Part shown: positions 1 to 5,770 of the stretch, piece by piece
Position numbering within the stretch: position 1 is the first letter of the stretch
Layout: each line of letters opens with the position of its first letter
Assembly: GCA_003477185.1 (NCBI GenBank)
Contig: DMTJ01000023.1
Span: 1-6,972, forward strand
Length of the DNA stretch: 6,972 nt
Source: Lentisphaeria bacterium
GTDB taxonomy: Bacteria; Verrucomicrobiota; Lentisphaeria; JABSQK01; UBA12247
Reading direction: 5' to 3'
Notes under the pieces: model-generated
What the model was told of the DNA's origin: nothing
Database searches by the model: none
What the model saw: only the letters and a program-made list of their open reading frames with translations
Program-made: the position numbers and the translations under genes

Positions 1-2374
1 CCATCTTGTTGCCATCGAGGGCAATGCGGCTGTTGATCAGAGTCTTGGGGCTGAGTTCACGGACAAGCTCCGAAAAGGGGGCTGAGAGAGCGGGGCTCAT
101 GCGCCGGGGCGTATCGTACCAGATGATGTCGGGATCGTACTGGGTGAGAAGTTCCTTGACTTGGGGCAGAGAGATGTGTTCGAGGTAGTCCTTCATTTCA
201 TCCATGCTGGAGGGATCGGACCAGTTATAGCGCGGCGAGCCACCGCGGTGATACCAGTCTTGAGCGTGGGAGTAGTAGAGCCCGAGCCTGATGCCCTCGG
301 CGTCGCAGGCTTGCTTGAGTTCGGCGATGAGATCGCGCTTGAAGGGCGTGGCTCTGACGATGTTGTAGTCGCTGGCTTTTGAATCGAAGAGCGCAAAGCC
401 ATCGTGATGCTTGCTGGTGATGACGATGTATTTCATCCCGGCGTTTTTGGCAATCTTTACCCACTCGCCCGCGTCGAACTTGGTGGGGTTGCAGGTTTCG
501 GCGAGTTTTGCGTATTCCTCGACAGGGACCTTCTTCGCGTGCATGTACCATTCCCCCCGGGCGACTTGGGAATAGAGCCCCCAGTGGATGAAGAGGCCAA
601 ATTTATCCTCGTCCATCCAGGCAGCGCGTGGATCTGGCACGGCGCCCAGCCACTCGACCTCGGTAAAGTAGGCGCCGCCTGCTTCATCCTTTTCATCGTA
701 AAGCCAGGTTTCCAGCGTGGTTGGCCCGGCGGGCAGGTCGAGTTCGAAAACCACGCCCTTGCTTCCCGGTTCAACCGGACATTCTTTTTCCAGGCCAGCG
801 ATGCGCATCTTAGCGCGCACAGCTTTGACCGGTCTATCCGCGACTGCGGGGAACTGACGCAGAGTAAATCGATAGGTGCCGGGCCTGGTCACATCCACAT
901 GCCAAGGGCCGGTGATGCGCTTGAGCCGATTGATCTCGCTGAAATTCCATGGCGGATTGCCGGTCGTCAGATACCAGTCTTGGGCACAGAGCGTGGTGGG
1001 GTTTTCTGCGGGATGACCGAGGTCGAGGGCGACCGGCGTCATTCGCGGGGAGACCGAAGTCCAATATTTCAGGTAAAGTGCGCGCAGTTTCGCCACTACG
1101 TCCGAGTGTCGTTCCGCAACATTCCGGCTCTGCGTCGGGTCTTCCCTAAGATTAAAGAGCTTTTCGCCGTCGAGAAGCCGCCAGTCATCCTTTACCACGC
1201 AGGATGTGAGAAAGGGCTTGGGTTCGCTGACGAATCGGGCACCGCCGTGTAGCTGGGTGATGTAATGGTCCCGTGGCGCCGGCGCACTGGCATCGTGCAA
1301 GACGTTGGTAAATGAAGCGCCATCGAGTGTCACTGAATCCGCCAGAGAAAATCCACAGAGCTCGGCCAGAGTCGGTAACACATCCAAGTGCGCGGTCAGC
1401 TGGGCACGATCTTCGCCTCCTTGGACACCACCAGCAGGCCAGTGAATGAAAAATGGCACTCGGTGGCCCCCCTCGTACACCGTGGACTTGACGCCTCGCA
1501 TGCCGGCGCTGAAACCGCGATAGTCTCCTTTCTCGAGAGCTTGCCGAGCAACTCCTGCAGACGTGCCGTTGTCCGTCAGGAAGATGAAGATCGTATTGTC
1601 AGCCAATTGTAAAGCAGCAAGTTTTTCGCGCAGCAGCCCGAGGTTGTGATCGAGATTGGTGATCATGCCGTAGAACTCGGCGCCACCTTTCCATTTCACT
1701 TTTTCCCGGTAGGGAGCGGCCCATTCTTCCGGCACCTTGTAGGGAGAGTGAGGCGCATTGAGTGACACATAGAGATAGAACGGCTTGTCCTTGTTCTCCT
1801 CGACGAAGCGCATCGATTCGGCGAACCAGATATCAGTGGCGTAGCCCTCGAACGGTTCGTAGGTGCCGTTGCGTTCGTAGGTGTCATCGAACTGGTCGTT
1901 GCCATAGAAATCAGCCGCTTGGCCGATGCCGCCGCCCTTGTGCCAAATGACATCGTGAAAGCCTTTGTCCTGCGGACGACAGGGCGCGTTGTCACCGAGG
2001 TGCCACTTGCCAATCATCCCCGTGTGATACCCCGCGGCCGCGAAGTGCGAAGCCATCGTGATCTCATCGTGATGAAGATTACTGCGTCCGCTGGAGGTGC
2101 GGTACGCTCCGCTGCGAGCAGGGTGACGGCCAGTCATTAGCGCGGCGCGGGTCGGCGTGCAAAACGGGCTGACGTGAAAGTTGGTCAATCGAATTGACTC
2201 GGAGTGCAGCTGATCGAGATTTGGTGTTTTGAGGACCGGGTTGCCATGGCAGGCAAGGTCGCCGTAGCCCTGATCATCAGTCATGATCAGGACAACATTG
2301 GGCCGGGCGGCCAAGGCCGGTGCGGCCGCCGCACATAGCAGGGCCAGGAAGAGAAGCAGAATTCGGATGGTCAT
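1..2374 (-). CDS. Bifunctional exported S1 sulfatase fused to GH29 alpha-L-fucosidase (3' end off the window)
   Basis: One frame stays open from the ATG at 2374 to the left edge, giving 791 codons with no stop. Residues 1-22 are a Sec signal peptide (RILLLFLALLC core, likely cut after ALA). Residues 25 to about 440 are a type I sulfatase: metal ligands D33/D34, FGly motif CTPTR with C72 as the modified Cys, GKWH (K123, H125), H209, TDNG (D268, N269) and K296. Residues about 445-577 match the beta-rich C-terminal domain usual in PVC-type arylsulfatases and end in GAYFTEVEWL. After only a few linker residues a GH29 domain begins: FGLFIHWGLYS (592-602), SKHHDGF (654-660) and WYDTP with candidate nucleophile D754. 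Its C-terminal part is outside the window. The GH29 part has no signal peptide of its own, so export depends on the sulfatase leader. An AGGA lies 11 bases before the ATG, and the start overlaps a small upstream ORF as ATGA. Expected role: desulfation and fucose release on a sulfated fucosylated glycan. Both domain calls are firm; substrate is inferred. Confidence 0.93.
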   Translation of the reverse strand, partial: MTIRILLLFLALLCAAAAPALAARPNVVLIMTDDQGYGDLACHGNPVLKTPNLDQLHSESIRLTNFHVSPFCTPTRAALMTGRHPARSGAYRTSSGRSNLHHDEITMASHFAAAGYHTGMIGKWHLGDNAPCRPQDKGFHDVIWHKGGGIGQAADFYGNDQFDDTYERNGTYEPFEGYATDIWFAESMRFVEENKDKPFYLYVSLNAPHSPYKVPEEWAAPYREKVKWKGGAEFYGMITNLDHNLGLLREKLAALQLADNTIFIFLTDNGTSAGVARQALEKGDYRGFSAGMRGVKSTVYEGGHRVPFFIHWPAGGVQGGEDRAQLTAHLDVLPTLAELCGFSLADSVTLDGASFTNVLHDASAPAPRDHYITQLHGGARFVSEPKPFLTSCVVKDDWRLLDGEKLFNLREDPTQSRNVAERHSDVVAKLRALYLKYWTSVSPRMTPVALDLGHPAENPTTLCAQDWYLTTGNPPWNFSEINRLKRITGPWHVDVTRPGTYRFTLRQFPAVADRPVKAVRAKMRIAGLEKECPVEPGSKGVVFELDLPAGPTTLETWLYDEKDEAGGAYFTEVEWLGAVPDPRAAWMDEDKFGLFIHWGLYSQVARGEWYMHAKKVPVEEYAKLAETCNPTKFDAGEWVKIAKNAGMKYIVITSKHHDGFALFDSKASDYNIVRATPFKRDLIAELKQACDAEGIRLGLYYSHAQDWYHRGGSPRYNWSDPSSMDEMKDYLEHISLPQVKELLTQYDPDIIWYDTPRRMSPALSAPFSELVRELSPKTLINSRIALDGNKM

Positions 2375-2502
2375 GGTGCGGTGTGTCCTGTTGGTTTGGG
2401 AGAGACTGTGCTGACATTGTTGACTGTATTGACGTTAGTAACTGCTGTGAGTGACGTCACTGACGTCAATCCGGTCACGTCCCATTCTCTGCGCCGCCTC
2501 AT
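2371..2502 (-). CDS. Possible 43-residue repeat peptide, or in-frame tail after the TAG of the upstream sulfatase
   Basis: After the TAG (2506-2508) of the 545-residue sulfatase the same frame continues GCG ATG and stays open for 43 codons. Its TGA overlaps the ATG of the sulfatase-fucosidase gene as ATGA. AGAAGG (2514-2509, the last two sulfatase codons) sits 6 bases before this ATG as a good Shine-Dalgarno. Residues 2-5 are four Arg. Residues 9-35 are nine consecutive triplets of the form [V/L]-[T/N/S]-x, for example LTS, VTN and VNN. The codons of the first two positions vary synonymously (GTG, GTT, GTC; ACG, ACA, ACT) while the residue class holds, which fits translation. No signal peptide or known domain is visible. 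It may be a coupling peptide allowing reinitiation at the next gene, a former C-terminal tail cut off by the TAG, or simply a noncoding 9-base repeat. I do not recognise a function. Confidence 0.35.
   Translation of the reverse strand: MRRRREWDVTGLTSVTSLTAVTNVNTVNNVSTVSPKPTGHTAP
2397..2478 (-). repeat. Degenerate 9-bp tandem repeat between two sulfatase genes
   Basis: Read on the minus strand, nine 9-base units follow each other without a break. The best preserved are GTCAATACA, GTCAACAAT and GTCAGCACA, and the core is roughly GTCA or GTNAC at the start of each unit. It fills most of the 131-base gap between the 545-residue sulfatase and the sulfatase-fucosidase fusion gene. Period nine equals three codons, so the same stretch reads as a three-residue repeat in the small ORF at 2502-2371. 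A related, shorter array lies after the fucosidase near 5770-5735. Confidence 0.6.
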
Positions 2503-2505
2503 CGC

Positions 2506-4143
2506 CTACCTTCTGCCCCGCATGTGCGTCATTCGGTGCGTCTTCGGATAGTCGTCGCCGCCTTTGGCATTGACGACCAACTCCTGGCAGCGCGCCTGGT
2601 ACTGTGCCAGAATCTCGGCATGCGACGGCAGCTCAGCCAAGTTCCTGGTTTCCCGCGGGTCGGCTTTCATGTCGTATAGTTCCTCGTAGATGGGCTCCTC
2701 GCCCTTGATCGAGGCAGTCAGAGCCTGGATGTGCAGCTTGTCCTTCTTCTTGTCGAAGTAGCGCATGTACTTGTAGGTCTTGCTGCGTACGCCTTCGATG
2801 CGCGGGTAGAACTGGCCCATAAACATGTTTTCGCAGAAGAAATCGTCCCGCCACGCACCGGCCTCTTGCCGCATGATGGGAGTCAGGCTCTTGCCCTGCA
2901 TTTCCTGCGGGGTGGGCGCTCCGGCTGCTTCCAGAATCGTCGGCGCGATGTCGATGGACAACGCCAGTTCATCCACGACCGTGCCTCGACGCGCGGCGGG
3001 CAGACGGGGATCGACGATGATCAGCGGCACGCGGAGCGCGTCTTCATACAGCAGCACCTTGCCCCCTAAGCCGTGCTCCCCAAACAGCAATCCGTGATCT
3101 GAAGTGAAGACGATCAGCGTATTCTCGTAAAGGCCCTGCGCTTTCAACTCGGCTACCAGAGCGCCGACCAAGCGATCCACACCCGTCACCGTCTGGCAAG
3201 TGCGCACGATTCGTTCGCGCAGTGCCTCCGGGGTCTGGACATAGTCATAGGATGGGATGGTCACCGCGCTGTAAACGTGCTTAGGGATCTTCGGCGTCTT
3301 GATCTCCGCCTTGGCGATGTAGGTCTCCGGCAGGGGCATCTGGTCGATCTGGTCGCGGTAGGTGGTCTTGTAGAGGTCGGGATCCCCCGGGAGCTGTTTC
3401 ATGCTGCTGGTACCTGCCCCGTGCGGCACGTTGACATTCACCAGCAGGCAGAACGGCTTGTCCGCTGGCTTGGTCCGCAGAAAGTCCTTGGCCCCGGCAA
3501 ATTCAGGATCGGGCTTCAGAAAGCTCAGCGCGCCTTCCTGGAAGATCTCAACCTGGGTATTTGCCCTAGAATTCAGGTAAATCGGGTGACTCCATTTCGG
3601 ATAAAAGGTAGAATGGTTATGATTGCCGTACCAGTAATCGAAGCCCCCCTCCATCACGCCGTTATGGTAGCCCAGATGCGGCTTTGCCTTGGCAAGCTGT
3701 TGCGTCGTCATCTTTGGCTTCTTGTTGATCCCGGCTCCGGCACCAATCGGCGTGTGGTTCTTGCCCACGTAGCCGACGTAGTAGCCAGCCTGACGCAGCT
3801 GCATCGGATAAGTCTCGGCGAAGGCCTCTTCGGTCAGGCTACTCGCCGACCCGAAGGTCACGCCATGCTTGCGCTCGTACTGCCCCGTCAGCAGGCAGGT
3901 GCGATTGGGCGTGCACGCGGCCGAGGTCACAAACGCCTCACGGAAACGAACGCCTTCGGCCGCCAGCCGGTCGATATGAGGGGTCTTGACGATGGGATGG
4001 CCCTGACACCCCAGATAGTCTGCCCGGTGGTCATCGGTCAGAATCACCAGAACATTGGGCTGGGCGGCGAGCGCGTTCAGAGCCGCAGCGCAGAGCAGGG
4101 CCAGGAAGAGCGACAGGATTCGGGTGCCCTCGCCTTGGCTCAC
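2506..4143 (-). CDS. Exported S1-family sulfatase, 545 residues, CTPNR active-site motif
   Basis: A type I formylglycine-dependent sulfatase that hydrolyses a sulfate ester, probably on a glycan outside the cytoplasm. The signal peptide spans residues 1-27 (RILSLFLALLCAA core, likely cut after NALA). Visible active-site pieces: TDDHRADY (D37/D38 metal ligands), CTPNR with C77 as the Cys to be converted to FGly, GKNH (K128, H130), NVPHGAG (H241), TSDHG (D349/H350) and K362 in GGKVLLYED. The C-terminal subdomain has the usual VRSKTYKYMRYF and LYDMKADPRETRNLA stretches. TDDH and SDHG instead of TDDQ and TDNG place it in a different sulfatase branch from its two neighbours. Asn replaces the common Ser/Thr in CxPxR, but Cys, Pro and Arg are kept. 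The start is a GTG overlapping the previous TGA by 4 bases (GTGA), with GGGAG 6 bases upstream; no later start keeps the signal peptide. Substrate cannot be read from sequence. Confidence 0.95.
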   Translation of the reverse strand: MSQGEGTRILSLFLALLCAAALNALAAQPNVLVILTDDHRADYLGCQGHPIVKTPHIDRLAAEGVRFREAFVTSAACTPNRTCLLTGQYERKHGVTFGSASSLTEEAFAETYPMQLRQAGYYVGYVGKNHTPIGAGAGINKKPKMTTQQLAKAKPHLGYHNGVMEGGFDYWYGNHNHSTFYPKWSHPIYLNSRANTQVEIFQEGALSFLKPDPEFAGAKDFLRTKPADKPFCLLVNVNVPHGAGTSSMKQLPGDPDLYKTTYRDQIDQMPLPETYIAKAEIKTPKIPKHVYSAVTIPSYDYVQTPEALRERIVRTCQTVTGVDRLVGALVAELKAQGLYENTLIVFTSDHGLLFGEHGLGGKVLLYEDALRVPLIIVDPRLPAARRGTVVDELALSIDIAPTILEAAGAPTPQEMQGKSLTPIMRQEAGAWRDDFFCENMFMGQFYPRIEGVRSKTYKYMRYFDKKKDKLHIQALTASIKGEEPIYEELYDMKADPRETRNLAELPSHAEILAQYQARCQELVVNAKGGDDYPKTHRMTHMRGRR

Positions 4144-5531
4144 GGCCTACTCCCATAGTCTTTGCCGGCGGCGCTCTCGCGCCACGATTCGCGCCACACC
4201 TCGAGTTCTCGCAGCATGCGCTGGACCATCTCCGGGTGCTGTGCGGCAATATTCTTTCGTTCTTCCCGGTCCTCGAGCAGATCGAATAGTTGGTAGGTTT
4301 TCTCCCCGTCGATGCTGAGCAACTTGTAGCGATTCTCAATCACCGCCGTCTGATTCTCTGGGTTATCATCGACAAAGGCTAACGACTGCCGAAAGCAGTG
4401 CTCAAAGTACAAAGGCTTCGGTCGCTCGCTCATCTCGCCCTTAATCAGCGGCAGCAGGCTGATGCCATCATAGGGCCTGTCGGGAAGCTGAAGGCCCAAC
4501 GCATCGAGCACGGTGGGGAAATAATCACTCGTACTGCACGACATCGAGACGACACGGGGCTGTTCGATCAGCCGCGGCCAAATCAGCAGGCCCGGGACGC
4601 GCACGCCCCCCTCATAAAGAGACCGCTTGCCGCCCTTCAAGCCGCCCGTACTTCCCCAGCTGTTTTTAACCTTAGTCGGCCCGTTATCCGAGCAGAACCA
4701 CAGCATGGTATTATCCTCGACCCCGAGGCCTTTCAGCTTGGCGCGCAGACGGCCCATCTGTTCGTCCATTGCGGTGAGGCAGCCATAGTAGTCCTTGTGT
4801 TCCTCATAGCCATCCGTATAGGGCGGGGCCGAGACGACCGGCTGATGCGGCGTATGGAACCAGATCACGGCAAGAAACGGAGTCTCCGTGCCAGCCGCTT
4901 TCTCCAAGAAGCTAAGAGCCCGATCCATGATCAGTTTTGAATCATCGCCGGAGATTTCTGCTGCAGGAACCATCTGATCCAAGCCGGTCCAGTAATGGGT
5001 TCCAAGAGCCTCGTAAGAGCCCTCGTGATGGTAGGTATGGACCCCGGACTCCGCGACAAAACACTCGTCGTAGCCGTTTTCCCATGGTGGGGAATAGACA
5101 GCTGTGCTACCGGGGCGACCACGATGCCCATCCTTGATTTTAGTGGTCAGTGAGCCCAAATGCCATTTACCGAAATGGCCCGTCGCATAGCCCTGGTCCT
5201 GAAGCGCTTCGGGCAAGGTGATTTCCTCTTTCATCAGTTTGCCGATATTGGCGAACGGAATCCCGTGCCGGTAGGGATGACGCCCAGTGAGGCAGGCGGC
5301 ACGGGTGGGCGAACAGACCGGTGAAGTTGCATAGAAGCGATCAAAGCGGATGCCCTCTCTCGCCATCTGATTGAGGTGCGGCGTCCGGAGGACCGGATGC
5401 CCGTTGTAGCCGACGTCCCCCCAGCCCTGATCGTCGGACATACAGAGGATGACATTGGGACGCTCGGCAATGGCGTGCTGGGTCGCAGCACACAAAAGCG
5501 CTAGGAAGAGTGGTAGGATTCTGGAGATCAT
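4140..5531 (-). CDS. Exported S1-family sulfatase (arylsulfatase/GALNS-like), 463 residues
   Basis: A complete type I sulfatase with a signal peptide at residues 1-22 (RILPLFLALLCAA core, likely cut after HAIA). Catalytic features are intact: SDDQGWGD (D33/D34), CSPTR with C73 as the FGly precursor, GKWHLG (K122, H124), FHTPHQP (H226, H229), SDNG (D282, N283) and K302 in GGKRSLYEGGVRVP. The C-terminal region carries YKLLSIDGEKTYQLFDL and LLEDREERKNIA, the usual ending of compact sulfatases of about 450-500 residues. AAGGA lies 10 bases before the ATG. The last codons overlap the GTG start of the next sulfatase, so the two are very likely translated as a coupled pair. Such proteins are often auto-annotated as arylsulfatase or N-acetylgalactosamine-6-sulfatase, which does not establish specificity. 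With fucosidases on both sides, a sulfated fucose-containing substrate is plausible but inferred. Confidence 0.96.
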   Translation of the reverse strand: MISRILPLFLALLCAATQHAIAERPNVILCMSDDQGWGDVGYNGHPVLRTPHLNQMAREGIRFDRFYATSPVCSPTRAACLTGRHPYRHGIPFANIGKLMKEEITLPEALQDQGYATGHFGKWHLGSLTTKIKDGHRGRPGSTAVYSPPWENGYDECFVAESGVHTYHHEGSYEALGTHYWTGLDQMVPAAEISGDDSKLIMDRALSFLEKAAGTETPFLAVIWFHTPHQPVVSAPPYTDGYEEHKDYYGCLTAMDEQMGRLRAKLKGLGVEDNTMLWFCSDNGPTKVKNSWGSTGGLKGGKRSLYEGGVRVPGLLIWPRLIEQPRVVSMSCSTSDYFPTVLDALGLQLPDRPYDGISLLPLIKGEMSERPKPLYFEHCFRQSLAFVDDNPENQTAVIENRYKLLSIDGEKTYQLFDLLEDREERKNIAAQHPEMVQRMLRELEVWRESWRESAAGKDYGSRP

Positions 5532-5765
5532 TCTGCGAGTGTCCTTGCTGTTTGTGGGGGCTACTTCAGGAAAAGGCGAATCACAGGAGGCAGATCAGCC
5601 CCTGGGCTACGCGGCAGGGAAAACTTAGCGTTTTTGTCGAAGTGGATGGGGAGCAGAGCGTCAGGATTCAAGGCAAGTCGAGTGTATGTGATTTTTTCGA
5701 TCACATTTTCAAGAACCAGGGAGTTGTTCGCGAGCCTATTCACATCGTTGATCAGATTGACGGCA
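5532..5765. other. Spacer between fucosidase and sulfatase genes
   Basis: This 234-base gap is visibly richer in A and T than the flanking genes. It holds the end of the 9-base repeat, the TGTGAT/ATCACA inverted repeat and the doubtful open frame. A TTGAAA (minus strand, near the inverted repeat) could be a -35 element, but the matching -10 (ACATAC) is poor, so no promoter is called. I see no GC-rich hairpin with a T run that would end transcription, so read-through from the fucosidase to the sulfatases is likely. Confidence 0.4.
5687..5705. promoter_or_regulatory. Inverted repeat in the spacer upstream of the sulfatase pair
   Basis: A perfect 6-base inverted repeat, TGTGAT and ATCACA separated by 7 bases (minus strand TGTGATCGAAAAAATCACA), lies about 156 bases before the sulfatase ATG at 5531. 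It could be an operator or a small hairpin. The arms resemble CRP half-sites but the spacing is wrong for CRP. It lies inside the doubtful open frame at 5785-5561. Confidence 0.2.
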
Positions 5766-5770
5766 TCAAT
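5735..5770 (-). repeat. Short 9-bp-period repeat after the fucosidase gene
   Basis: Minus strand: four 9-base units, ATTGATGCC, GTCAATCTG and two more at 5752-5735 that start ATCAAC and GTGAAT. Each opens with R-T-N then R-A-Y, matching the pattern of the array at 2478-2397. It overlaps the TGA of the fucosidase and fills the start of the 234-base spacer. Only four units are clear, so chance is possible. Confidence 0.35.

Noticed and set aside
614..616. Internal ATG (Met587) as a separate start for the GH29 domain
   Set aside because: No Shine-Dalgarno or stop precedes it and it would give an enzyme without a signal peptide; the continuous frame is the better model.
404..1252. 282-codon plus-strand open frame
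   Set aside because: It lies opposite the sulfatase-fucosidase gene, whose minus-strand frame shows clear catalytic motifs throughout; the plus-strand peptide shows no recognisable domain.
2308..2374. Lipoprotein signal in the sulfatase leaders
   Set aside because: The Cys in ALLC lacks the small residue before it that a lipobox needs, and a normal ALA-type signal peptidase I site follows.
3277..4158. 293-codon plus-strand open frame
   Set aside because: Antisense shadow of the 545-residue sulfatase; GC-rich codon structure explains the lack of stops.
4398..4940. 180-codon plus-strand open frame
   Set aside because: Antisense shadow of the 463-residue sulfatase with no motif of its own.
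5687..5705. CRP-type site
   Set aside because: TGTGA and TCACA are 9 bases apart, not the 6 that CRP needs.
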